Positions 6,938 through 15,361 of a stretch of 62,918 nucleotides of DNA are shown here, piece by piece; the stretch's first letter is position 1; every line of letters begins with the position of its first letter. The translations under genes were made by a program, and so were the position numbers. The DNA is from Myxococcales bacterium. GTDB lineage: Bacteria; Myxococcota; Myxococcia; Myxococcales; JAKAPL01. The stretch covers positions 1-62,918 of the forward strand of contig JAKAPL010000014.1 in NCBI GenBank assembly GCA_021807105.1. Reading direction: 5' to 3'. Under the pieces are notes generated by a model. The model was given only the letters and a program-made list of their open reading frames with translations, had not been told where the DNA came from and ran no database searches.

Positions 6938-9394
6938 TCAACGCCGCCGCGGGGGGACGGCCGTCGGGTCCTCGGGCCACGCGTGGCGCGGGTAGCGGCG
7001 TGACAGTTCGCGCCGGACCGCCGGGTAGGTCCGCGCCCAGAAGCTCGCTAGGTCGCTCGTCACCTGCACCGCCCGCCGGTTGGGCGCCAGCAGGTGGAGG
7101 ACGAGCGGCACGCGGCCCCGGTCCACGGTGGGGCCGCGGGCCACGCCGAAGAAGTCCTGGAGCCGCGACGCGACGGACGGCGGACGCCCGGGCGCGTACT
7201 CGATCGCCGCCCGGCGCCCCGAGGGGAGCGTCACGTGCTCGGGGGCGATCTCAGCGAGCCGCGCGTGCTGGGTCGGGGTCAGCGCCGCGGAGAGCGCCGC
7301 GGCGAGCGAGGCCCCGCGCAGTTCGGCGAACGATCTCCGCCCACGGCAGAGGTCCACGAGCGCCGCCCGCTGCTCCTCATCGGAGAGCGCCGGGAAGCCC
7401 GCCATGGGGTCCCTTTCACGGGCGAACGCGACGCGGCCGGCGAGCGCAAGGAGTGCCTCGGGGGGGCCGAAGGCGCGCGGCCCCTCTGCGAGCGCGGCCG
7501 CCGCGAGCACTGCAGCCACCTTCTCGGGATCGCTCCGGCCCGCGGGCGACTCCTCGATCGCGATCTGCCCGTACGCGATCCGCCAGGTCACGTCGACCCT
7601 CTCGGCCTCGGCGTTCCAGACGACCTCCTCCTCTTCGCGCAACGCCTCGGGGAAGAGGTCCAGGAGCCAATCCGGCTCGATGGCCGACGCGGAGCGGATG
7701 AGCGTTCCTTTGCCTTCGCCCCGCTCCTCCGCCTCCACGGCGACGACGAGGTCCGCGTCCCGCACGACGCTCTCCCGGGCGAGGGTCGCCGCGCCGCCGC
7801 CGCACAGGAGCAGGTCCGGCTCGCGCGGCCGGCGCCTCCTGGCTACCCGATCCGGGAAGGCCGCGAGCAGCGCCTTCTGGAGCCCCTGGTCGATCTGCGT
7901 GGGCGAGAGTCGTTCTTGCCCCGGCGTGCACAGGCGGCGAAGCGCTCGGCCGGTCTGCTCCCAGGGACCGTGCTGGTCGCGCGCCGCCTCGAGCGCCTCG
8001 AGAGGATCGGACGGGCCCGAGCGTGCGAGGGCCGCGTCGTGCCGGACGTCCCGCTCGGAGAGGATCGCCGCGAGGTCGCACCCACCGGCGGGGACTCCCT
8101 GCCGCTCGGCCTCGACGACGAGCCGGCCGAGCCGTGGATGGAGCGGAAAGGCGAGGAGCCGCCGGCCCACGGCCGAGAGCGTGCCGTCCGGCGCGAGAGC
8201 GCCGAGCCTTCCGAGCAGTTCGCGCGCTGCCAGGAGCGCTTCGGGCGGCGGCCGGTCGAGCCAGTCGAGCGCGGGGATATCGGTCACGCCCGCGCCGAGC
8301 AGCGCGAGGACCGGCTCGGCGAGATCCGCCCGCAGGATCTCAGGGGTCTCGAACGCCGGTCGCCCGTCGTGGTCGTAACGTGGGTAAAGCCGCACGCAGG
8401 CGCCCGGCCGCATCCGCCCCGCCCGCCCCGCCCGCTGCGCCGCCGAGGCCCGGCTCACCTTCGCGACGCGCAAGCTGGGCAGGCCGGACCAGGGTGAGTG
8501 GCCTGGGATACGCGCGAGCCCCGAGTCGACGACTGCCGCGACCCCGTCGATGGTGATGGAGGACTCGGCGACGTTCGTCGCGAGGATCACCTTGCGGCGC
8601 GCGGCCGGACGGACCGCGCAATCCTGCTCCTGGGGCGAGAGTGAGCCGTGGAGCGGCAGGATGGAGAGGCCGCGCTCGGCGGCGAGCGGCGCGAGCGCTT
8701 CGGCGGCGCGGCGAATCTCTGCGGCGCCGGGGAGGAAGACGAGGATGTCGCCTTCGGCCTCCGTGGCGACGAGGCGTCGGACCGCGGAGGCAACCCGCGC
8801 TTCGAGCGGGCGGGGGTCCAACAGCGGCGCGTGCTCGATCCGGACAGGGAAGAGCCGCCCGGGGGCTTCGATCACCGGCGCGCCGCCGAGGAAAGCGGAG
8901 AGCGGCGCGGGGTCGAGCGTCGCCGACATCGCGACGATCCGGAGGTCCGGCCGCGCGCCGCGCTGGAGGCGGCGCAGCAGGGCGAGCGCGAGGTCGGTCT
9001 GGAGATTGCGCTCGTGGCACTCGTCGAGGACGACCGCCGCGACCCCGGTGAGCGCTGGATTCACGAGTAGCCGGCGCACGAGCAGCCCCTCGGTCACGAA
9101 TCGCAGCCGGGTGGTCGGCGAGGCGACCTCCTCGAAGCGGACCTGCCAGCCGACGCGCTCACCCGGCCGCTCAGAGAGTTCCTCGGCGACGCGCCGCGCG
9201 GCGAACCGGGCCGCGATGCGCCGCGGTTCCAGTACGACGATCTCTTGGTCCCCGCATGCGCCGGAGAGGAGGAGGGCGCGCGGGAAGCGCGTGGTCTTGC
9301 CGGCCCCCGGCGCCGCTGTCAGGACGAGGGATCTCGCCCGTTCGAGCGCGGCGAGCGCCTCGGGCAGGACGGGATCGATGGGGAGGGAAGTCAC
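6938..9394 (-). CDS. hrpB: ATP-dependent helicase HrpB
   Basis: An 818-residue superfamily 2 RNA/DNA helicase of the DEAH/RHA group. It shows motif I (APGAGKTTRFP), motif II as DECH (VVLDECHERN), motif III SAT, motif V (VAESSITIDGV) and motif VI (QRAGRAGR), followed by the HA2 region and an HrpB C-terminal domain. The length matches the family. The start is the GTG at 9392-9394, which reads VTSLPIDPVLPEALAAL and puts motif I near residue 30 as expected; the frame stays open further upstream only because it runs into a tandem repeat. A -10-like TACAAT at 9405-9410 would give an almost leaderless mRNA. HrpB is not essential in most bacteria and its role is poorly known. Confidence 0.93.
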   Translation of the reverse strand: MTSLPIDPVLPEALAALERARSLVLTAAPGAGKTTRFPRALLLSGACGDQEIVVLEPRRIAARFAARRVAEELSERPGERVGWQVRFEEVASPTTRLRFVTEGLLVRRLLVNPALTGVAAVVLDECHERNLQTDLALALLRRLQRGARPDLRIVAMSATLDPAPLSAFLGGAPVIEAPGRLFPVRIEHAPLLDPRPLEARVASAVRRLVATEAEGDILVFLPGAAEIRRAAEALAPLAAERGLSILPLHGSLSPQEQDCAVRPAARRKVILATNVAESSITIDGVAAVVDSGLARIPGHSPWSGLPSLRVAKVSRASAAQRAGRAGRMRPGACVRLYPRYDHDGRPAFETPEILRADLAEPVLALLGAGVTDIPALDWLDRPPPEALLAARELLGRLGALAPDGTLSAVGRRLLAFPLHPRLGRLVVEAERQGVPAGGCDLAAILSERDVRHDAALARSGPSDPLEALEAARDQHGPWEQTGRALRRLCTPGQERLSPTQIDQGLQKALLAAFPDRVARRRRPREPDLLLCGGGAATLARESVVRDADLVVAVEAEERGEGKGTLIRSASAIEPDWLLDLFPEALREEEEVVWNAEAERVDVTWRIAYGQIAIEESPAGRSDPEKVAAVLAAAALAEGPRAFGPPEALLALAGRVAFARERDPMAGFPALSDEEQRAALVDLCRGRRSFAELRGASLAAALSAALTPTQHARLAEIAPEHVTLPSGRRAAIEYAPGRPPSVASRLQDFFGVARGPTVDRGRVPLVLHLLAPNRRAVQVTSDLASFWARTYPAVRRELSRRYPRHAWPEDPTAVPPRRR

Positions 9395-9404
9395 GCGAGC
9401 GCCG

Positions 9405-9410
9405 ATTGTA
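9405..9410 (-). promoter_or_regulatory. Possible -10 box of hrpB (leaderless)
   Basis: On the minus strand TACAAT lies 11 bp before the GTG start of hrpB. No good -35 box is seen. If used, transcription would begin within a few bases of the start codon. Confidence 0.3.
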
Positions 9411-9727
9411 GCCGCGGAGGGGGGCCTACGGGCTCCCGGGGCGAGCGGGGAAATGCGGAACGCCGGACGGACGATTTCTCGCCTGGATTTAGAGGGGAGC
9501 GTTCCCCGGGCGCCGGGCGGCGTTGGTTGGGACCGCCGGCCCATGGTTCTCCGAGAACGCATCATCGGTGCCAGCCGCAGGTCCGCGAAATCACGAGGGC
9601 GAGCGCGAGGGTGGGGTAGGCGGATTTCGTACGCCTGTCTCGATCGTGGACGAAGAACCCCGCGGGGGGCTCCCGGAGCGCCCCCACGGCCCCCCCTCGG
9701 CGCGAGCGACGGCGCTGCCGCCTCGGG

Positions 9728-10342
9728 AAGACGCGATTCCCCCGCCGGGTGATCGCGATTCCCCCGCGGGCGACCGCGATTCCCCCGCCGGGTGATCGCG
9801 ATTCCCCCGCGAGCGATCGCGATTCCCCCTCGGGTGATCGCGATTCCCCCCCGGGTGATCGCGATTCCCCCGCGAGCGACCGCGATTCCCCCGCGGGCGA
9901 CCGCGATTCCCCCTCGGGTGATCGCGATTCCCCCTCGGGTGATCGCGATTCCCCCGCGGGCGACCGCGATTCCCCGGCGGGTGATCGCGATTCCCCGGCG
10001 GGTGATCGCGATCACCCGACGAGCGACCGCGATCACCCGACGAGCGATCGCGATCACCCGACGAGCGACCGCGATCACCCGACGAGCGACCGCGATCACC
10101 CGATGAGCGATCGCGATCACCCGACGAGCGACCGCGATCACCCGACGAGCGATCGCGATCACCCGACGAGCGATCGCGATCACCCGACGAGCGATCGCGA
10201 TCACCCGATGAGCGACCGCGATCACCCGGCGAGCGACCACGATCACCCGGCGAGCGACCACGATCACCCGGCGAGCGATCGCGATTCCCCGGCGAGGAGC
10301 CGCGATTCCCCGGCGAGCGATCACGATCCCCCGGCGAGCGAG
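9728..10342. repeat. 21-bp tandem array 1 (about 28-29 units)
   Basis: A minisatellite of 21-bp units. The left half is made of units like GATCGCGATT plus CCCCCGCGGGT; the middle of units GAYCGCGATC plus ACCCGACGAGC; the last few revert to the first type. Many units carry the 10-bp palindrome GATCGCGATC or a one-base variant, followed by an 11-bp spacer. Because 21 is divisible by three, several frames stay open and read seven-residue repeats such as DRDHPTS, but no ribosome binding site or flanking gene supports translation. It is not a CRISPR array, since both parts of the unit repeat. Confidence 0.9.
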
Positions 10343-10404
10343 TGTGCCCGCTCAACGAGATATCGCTCCCGCTCCCCAAGCCCCGAACCCAGGAATGGGC
10401 TCTT

Positions 10405-10480
10405 TCGGTCGTTGCTCTCGCTTGCCCTTCTCGGCTGCGGTCTCGAACGCCTCGCTACGCCGTACCGTGAATAAGACGGG
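10405..10480. repeat. MITE-like element, truncated copy C
   Basis: About 76 bp matching the right part of copies E and F, ending with CCGTGAATAAGACGGG at 10465-10480. The left half is missing; it begins about 60 bp after the 21-bp array ends. Confidence 0.8.
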
Positions 10481-10585
10481 GTGAGAGAAGTAGTAGACCA
10501 GCCGCGCCTTGAAGTCCGCTATCTGGATTTGCCGCCAGGCCCGGGGATGGAGCGGGCGGGCCGGACGCGTCGTGTGTGCCCCGGG

Positions 10586-11059
10586 TCAGTGGGCGCGAGG
10601 AGGGACGGACTGGAACATGACCAGCACAGCGCCGGTCTTGCTGTGCCCGCCGGGCACGCTGGCGAGGCTGTTGGTCTGGAGGGTCCGGGCAATCTCGAAT
10701 GGAGGCGTCTTCTTGTCGGCGAACGTGATCCGGAAGCGAACCCGGGCTCCCTCGGCGGTCTCCCCGGACTCCGTAAGGCGGATCCGTGTACCGTTCGCGA
10801 GGACGACCTCGGCGGGGTGGCCCTTCGCGAGGTGGAGCGTCTCTTGCTGAAGGACCTTCTTGTCGAAGTTCCTCATCAGCTCCTTCATGAAGGCGCGGGG
10901 GTTCTCCTTGGCTTCCGATTTTGGGGGCATCTCCATCCTGCCCGGCCTCTTGGCCATCTCGGTGACGGACATCTTCAGCGTCAGGTCGGCCCGGGCGGCG
11001 AGCGATGCGCCGAGTGCTGGCGCGAGAGCCAGGCAGGAGAGCAGGAGTTTCCATTTCAT
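10586..11059 (-). CDS. Exported protein of unknown function
   Basis: A 157-residue protein with a clear signal peptide (MKWKLLLSCLALAPALGA, cleavage near ARA-DLTL). The mature part has a Lys/Met-rich N-terminal stretch, then beta-like segments (HPAEVVLANGTRIRL, ARVRFRITFADK) and ends with FQSVPPRAH. It is the third gene of a sigma factor / anti-sigma factor operon, 13 bp after the anti-sigma gene, so it may sense or carry out part of the same envelope response. I chose ATG 11059 because it begins the signal peptide; the frame is open further upstream. No family is recognised. Confidence 0.75.
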   Translation of the reverse strand: MKWKLLLSCLALAPALGASLAARADLTLKMSVTEMAKRPGRMEMPPKSEAKENPRAFMKELMRNFDKKVLQQETLHLAKGHPAEVVLANGTRIRLTESGETAEGARVRFRITFADKKTPPFEIARTLQTNSLASVPGGHSKTGAVLVMFQSVPPRAH

Positions 11060-11072
11060 GGCCGCCTCCGAA

Positions 11073-11642
11073 CTAGCGCTTATCGCCCTGCTGCCTCGGG
11101 CTCGGCGCGTCCGGAGCCACCCATACCACGGTTTGCCCGAGGTCGTTCTCGAACACCACCGGCTTCGCCTCGGGGCGCCGGATTGCGGCGCCCCGGAGAT
11201 GGGCCTCGTCCTCGGCTGCTCGCAGGCGAACGGCGGCGGATCGCCGCATTCGCCCTCCGACGAGCGGGAGCGCCACTGCCGCGGCCACCGCAGCGAGCGC
11301 CACGGCGCCAAGGATCAGATTGCGCCTGCGGCCGGCAAAGAACCACCCGAACGGGCGGGGCCGGCCGGGAAGCGCTGCGAGGATGGCGTCCGAGAAACCG
11401 CCGGGCAGCCCTTCGCCGATCGCCTCGGCGCGTAGGCGGAGGAGCGCTCCCAGCGTCGCAGCATCGGAGAGCCGGGCCGCGCAGGCCGGGCAAACCGAGA
11501 GGTGCGCCTGGACGGCGGTGGCCTCCGGGGGCGGGAGATCGCCGTCGCGGAACCGTTCCAGGCTTTCGCGTGCCTGCCCGCAAGGAAGGTTTGTCAATTC
11601 TACCTCCACGATGGCTTTGGACGGGTCTTCACTCTTCTTCAT
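11073..11642 (-). CDS. Zinc-finger anti-sigma factor
   Basis: A 189-residue membrane protein. The N-terminal cytosolic domain has the zf-HC2 pattern: Cys21, His47, Cys51 and Cys54 (HLSVCPAC), which in this family binds zinc and the partner sigma factor. One transmembrane helix follows (LILGAVALAAVAAAVALPLV, about residues 108-127). The roughly 60-residue C-terminal part faces the periplasm. It overlaps the end of the ECF sigma gene by 14 bp, which fits a cognate pair kept at fixed ratio. The signal it reads is unknown. Confidence 0.88.
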   Translation of the reverse strand: MKKSEDPSKAIVEVELTNLPCGQARESLERFRDGDLPPPEATAVQAHLSVCPACAARLSDAATLGALLRLRAEAIGEGLPGGFSDAILAALPGRPRPFGWFFAGRRRNLILGAVALAAVAAAVALPLVGGRMRRSAAVRLRAAEDEAHLRGAAIRRPEAKPVVFENDLGQTVVWVAPDAPSPRQQGDKR

Positions 11643-12252
11643 TCACCGCCGCCTCCGGAGCGTCGCCGGCGAGGTAATCGGCCAGAATCGCCTGCATCTT
11701 CGCCCGCGCATGGAACAGGCGCGACATGACCGTGCCCTTGGGGATCTCGAGCGTCTCGGCGAGCTCCTCGTAGGACAGGCCATCGACCTCGCGCAGGATC
11801 AGGATGACGCGGTGCTTCTCGGGGAGCTGGCCGAGCGCATCCTCGAGCTTGTCGGCCAGTTCCCGGCGTAGGACCGAACGCTGCGGGTTCGTGCCGAGCC
11901 GCGTGGATAGGACGGCGGCGGGCGCCTCGCCCGCGGGCGTGTCGGGGAGCGCGTCATCGTAAGGGACCGTCTCGGAGCCGCCGTGGCGGCGCAGGAAGTC
12001 GATGCAGAGGTTGTTCGTGATTCGGTAGATCCAGGTGTAGAAGCCGGCCTCGCCCTTGAAGCTCGCGAGGCTCCGGAACGCCTTGATGAACGCCTCCTGG
12101 GTGACGTCAGCCGCCTCCTCGGAATCCTTCAGGACGGATCGGGCGAGGGCGTAGACGCGCTTCTGGTAGCGTTCGACCAGGACGCGGAATGCGTCCCGGT
12201 CGCCATCCTGGACGCGCTCCACGAGCGCGCGATCGGCGTCTACACCACTCAT
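11629..12252 (-). CDS. ECF sigma factor (RpoE-like)
   Basis: A sigma70-family factor of about 207 residues. Region 2 is visible as VTQEAFIKAFRSLASF followed by YTWIYRITNNLCIDFLRR; region 4 as LREVDGLSYEELAETL plus the helix-turn-helix IPKGTVMSRLFHARAKM. Regions 1 and 3 are absent, as in ECF factors. ATG 12252 (MSGVDADRALVERVQ) is the preferred start; TTG 12264 would add four residues. It overlaps its anti-sigma gene and is divergent from the DUF4175 gene, with under 100 bp between them, so it may control both sides. Confidence 0.92.
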   Translation of the reverse strand: MSGVDADRALVERVQDGDRDAFRVLVERYQKRVYALARSVLKDSEEAADVTQEAFIKAFRSLASFKGEAGFYTWIYRITNNLCIDFLRRHGGSETVPYDDALPDTPAGEAPAAVLSTRLGTNPQRSVLRRELADKLEDALGQLPEKHRVILILREVDGLSYEELAETLEIPKGTVMSRLFHARAKMQAILADYLAGDAPEAAVNEEE

Positions 12253-12319
12253 GGGGCGGCGCAATGTACCATGGAGAAGCCCCGACTACAGCAAGATGGA
12301 TGCCGCCGACCCGGGGACG

Positions 12320-15300
12320 ATGTTATGGTCTCGCCGACCGGCGATGGAGGCGAACGAACCAGGAGCTTACGGGCGGATCGCGGGACTCCTGCGCGCCGCC
12401 GCGTTCCGGACGCGAACCCGACGGATCCGCGTCGCGCTGGGCCTCGGCCTCCTCGGCAGCGGCGGCGCCGCGCTTGTTTGCGCCCTGCTCGCCCGGCCGG
12501 CGCGCCCCTGGGCGCTCGCGCTGCCCCCGCTTGTTCTCGCGGTCGCCGCCCGCCTCTGGCCCTTGCCCGGGCAACGAGCGGCAGTGGCGGCCCTCGCTCT
12601 GTCCGACCTCTCCTTGCGCTCGGCCCTGCGCTCGGCGGTGGAACTCCATCCGTTCGTGGTGGGCGGGGATGGCCTGTCTGTTCGGCTCGTCGAGGCGCAC
12701 GCGGCCGCGACGGCCGGCCGGCTCGGTGAGGTGGATCTGTCCCGCGCGCTGCCGGCCCCATTCTCCCGAATCGTTCTCGTGGCCGGACTCGTCCTGGTGG
12801 CGGCGGACTTCCTGCTGGCGCGGTTTGGGCTTGCCCCGATCGCCGCCGGCTTCGCGGGTACGCCGTCGGCGTCACGAGCCGGCCTCGCCCGCGAGCCGAT
12901 CACCGGCGACATCGAGCTGACCTACCTGTACCCCGCCCACACCCACCTGCCCCCCCGGACCGTCACCGGGACCGATGGGGCCATCACCGCGCCCGCCGGC
13001 ACGCAGGTCCGCGTCCGGACCCGCGCCGACCGGCCGGTCGTGGCGGCGGCCGCGGTGATCAACGGCGTCGCGGCGCCCCTCTCCGTCTCCTCCGGGCGTG
13101 ATCTCTCCGGGACGCTCATCTGCCGGAAGGCCGGCAGCTACGTCTTCCGATTCCTCGACGCCCGCGGGCGGACGCTCGCCGAGGGGCCGCCGATGCCCAT
13201 CGTCTTGCAGGCGGATCTCTCCCCCACCGTGGTCATCGACGCGCCGCGCCAGAAGAGCGAGGTCGATCCGAAGGCGGTTGTCTCCATCCGCTGGCACGCG
13301 AGCGACGACTATGGCCTCTCCGAGGTCGCGCTCATTTTTCGGACGCCAGGATCGCCGGCCGAGCGCCGCGTGCTCCTCGAGAAGGCGCCACAGACGCCGA
13401 CGCGCCTGTCGGGCGAGGCCTCCTTCGACCTCGCTCCGCTGCACCTCTCCCCCGGGGACACGGTCTCCTACACGGTTGAGGCGCTCGACAACGACGATGT
13501 GAGCGGACCCAAGTCCGGCCGGGCGGCGGCGCATACCCTCGATGTCTTCTCGGCCGTGGAGCACCATCGGGAGGCGATAGCCGCGGTGCGCGTGCTCTGG
13601 GAGAAGGTCGTCCTGCTCCTCGCCGATCGAATCGACGAGAAGATCCGGACGGCGCCCTCTCCGGCCGGCGCCGATTCCCGGGCGCTCACCCTCTGCGATC
13701 AGCTCGAGCGGATGGGCCGGAAGCTGCGCCGGGAGCCGTCGGGTCCGGCCGGACTCGCCGCGGCGTTGCTCGCGGTCGCGACCGGGGAGCGAGCGAGGGC
13801 GAGCGAGACGCTCGACGCCCGCGAAGCACTGCGCCGCCCGTGGAACTCGCCCGAGGGCGGCGCGCGGCTCGCTGTGGCACTCGCGGCGGAGATTACCGGG
13901 CTGGAGCGGGACGTCCCCTATCTCGAGAGGCTCCTCGACGAGCAGACCCTCAGGGATCTGTTCTCCCTCCAGAAGGAGCTCTCGTCGCGCCGCGCCGAGC
14001 TCGCGAAGCTGATCGAGACGTACCGCGAGAAGCCGACGCCGGAGCTTCGGGCGGCGATCCTGGCGCAGCTCGCCCGATTCCGGGAGCGGCTCACGGAGCT
14101 GCAAGCCCGAGAGGCCGAGCTGGCGAAGGGGATCACCGATGAGCACTTCAACCGCCGGGCCCTCGCACAGGTCGCCAAGGAGCACGACGTGGGCAAGGGG
14201 CTCCAGGACATCGAGCAGAGGCTCGCCCGCGGGGACGTCGAAGGGGCGATGAAGGCGCTCGACGAGATGGGGAGTTCGCTCGATCGAATGCAGGACGATT
14301 TCCAGCAGCTCGCCGGCGAGGCCGGCCAGCGTTACCCGGGGCTGGCGCGCAAGCTGCAGGCGTTCCAGCGCGATGTGGACGCGGCGGCCGACGAGGAGCG
14401 GCGGCTTTCGCAGGAGACTGACGGGGTGCGCGAGCAGGCTCGGGAGGCTGCCGCGCGGCGCGCGTCCGCGTCGCGCGCGCTTGTCCGGGAGTTGGCGCGG
14501 CAGGCGGCCGAGGCCGAGGAGGAGCTCTCCAAGGTGCCGGACGAGACGTTGCCGCGAGGGCTGTTCGGGGAAGACGCGCTCGGCAACGCCAGGGAGGCGG
14601 CGGGAACGCTGCGCAAGGCCCTGGAGGCTTCGGATCTCGACGAGGCGCGGACGGCCGTGGGCAAGGCCCTTCCGCGGGTCGAGGAGCTGCAGGGCGGTCT
14701 CTCCCGCGAGGAGGCCGTCGCTCGCGAGTGGTCCGGCCCAGGGGGCGCGTTGTCGCCGCCGGGGAAGCTCACCGAGGCCCGCCGCCACGCGCGAGGAGCG
14801 CTGCGGCCGCTCCAGGACATCCGCGACGCGCTCGACCGATTGTTTCGGGCGCAGGAGGCGGCACTGTCACCGGCCGCGCGGCAAAGGCTCGGGCAGCTCG
14901 CGGGGAGACAGGAACGGCTGCGGGAGCATCTCGGCCAGGTCCGCCGCGACATGAAGGCGGTGGAGGACACCGCCCCCCTGTTCGGTCCGTCGGCCCAGGA
15001 GCAGATCGAGGGAGCCGGCGCGCAGATGGGCGAGGCCGCGTCGAGCCTGCGGGGGCGTCGTCCCGGATCGGCGGTCGAGCACGAGGAGAGCGCCCTCCAG
15101 AACCTCGAGACGTTGCGCCAGGCGGCGAAGGCCGGCAAGGGGCAGGGCGGCGGAATCCCGCTCCCGATGATCTCCGGCGATGACGAGGGCGGGGGGGACA
15201 CCGGCGAGCCGGCGCCGGGCGAGAAGGTCGTCATCCCGCGAGCGGACCAGTACCAGGTGCCGCCCGAGTTCCGGCGCGACATCCTGGACGCGATGAGACA

Positions 15301-15361
15301 GGCGCCCCCGCGCCAGTACGAAGAAGAGGTGAAGAAGTACTATCGGGAGATCGTGCGATGA
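12320..15361 (+). CDS. DUF4175-type membrane protein with long coiled coils
   Basis: A protein of about 1010 residues. The N-terminal part has two close hydrophobic segments (VALGLGLLGSGGAALVCALL and WALALPPLVLAVAARL) and a third, IVLVAGLVLVAADFLLA. Then comes a periplasmic beta-rich region with ELTYLYPAHTHLPPRTV and VSIRWHASDDYGLSEVALIF, typical of DUF4175 and related envelope proteins. The C-terminal 500 residues are mostly Glu/Arg/Ala-rich coiled coil. It heads a run with peptidase-MA, MoxR, DUF58 and VWA genes, a known neighbourhood for this family. The start is uncertain: ATG 12320 has GGGGAC just upstream, while ATG 12344 is the next candidate. Its stop overlaps the next ATG (ATGA). Confidence 0.82.
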   Translation: MLWSRRPAMEANEPGAYGRIAGLLRAAAFRTRTRRIRVALGLGLLGSGGAALVCALLARPARPWALALPPLVLAVAARLWPLPGQRAAVAALALSDLSLRSALRSAVELHPFVVGGDGLSVRLVEAHAAATAGRLGEVDLSRALPAPFSRIVLVAGLVLVAADFLLARFGLAPIAAGFAGTPSASRAGLAREPITGDIELTYLYPAHTHLPPRTVTGTDGAITAPAGTQVRVRTRADRPVVAAAAVINGVAAPLSVSSGRDLSGTLICRKAGSYVFRFLDARGRTLAEGPPMPIVLQADLSPTVVIDAPRQKSEVDPKAVVSIRWHASDDYGLSEVALIFRTPGSPAERRVLLEKAPQTPTRLSGEASFDLAPLHLSPGDTVSYTVEALDNDDVSGPKSGRAAAHTLDVFSAVEHHREAIAAVRVLWEKVVLLLADRIDEKIRTAPSPAGADSRALTLCDQLERMGRKLRREPSGPAGLAAALLAVATGERARASETLDAREALRRPWNSPEGGARLAVALAAEITGLERDVPYLERLLDEQTLRDLFSLQKELSSRRAELAKLIETYREKPTPELRAAILAQLARFRERLTELQAREAELAKGITDEHFNRRALAQVAKEHDVGKGLQDIEQRLARGDVEGAMKALDEMGSSLDRMQDDFQQLAGEAGQRYPGLARKLQAFQRDVDAAADEERRLSQETDGVREQAREAAARRASASRALVRELARQAAEAEEELSKVPDETLPRGLFGEDALGNAREAAGTLRKALEASDLDEARTAVGKALPRVEELQGGLSREEAVAREWSGPGGALSPPGKLTEARRHARGALRPLQDIRDALDRLFRAQEAALSPAARQRLGQLAGRQERLREHLGQVRRDMKAVEDTAPLFGPSAQEQIEGAGAQMGEAASSLRGRRPGSAVEHEESALQNLETLRQAAKAGKGQGGGIPLPMISGDDEGGGDTGEPAPGEKVVIPRADQYQVPPEFRRDILDAMRQAPPRQYEEEVKKYYREIVR

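Noticed and set aside
9749-10474. Open frames of 240 to 370 residues through the 21-bp array, reading DRDHPTS-type heptads on both strands.
   Set aside because: Any 21-bp repeat without a stop stays open in several frames. There is no ribosome binding site or flanking domain, and the only real gene in this frame, hrpB, has its natural start at 9394.
10586-11311. A longer exported protein starting at 11311.
   Set aside because: The extra N-terminal part overlaps the anti-sigma gene in another frame and precedes a perfect signal peptide at 11059.
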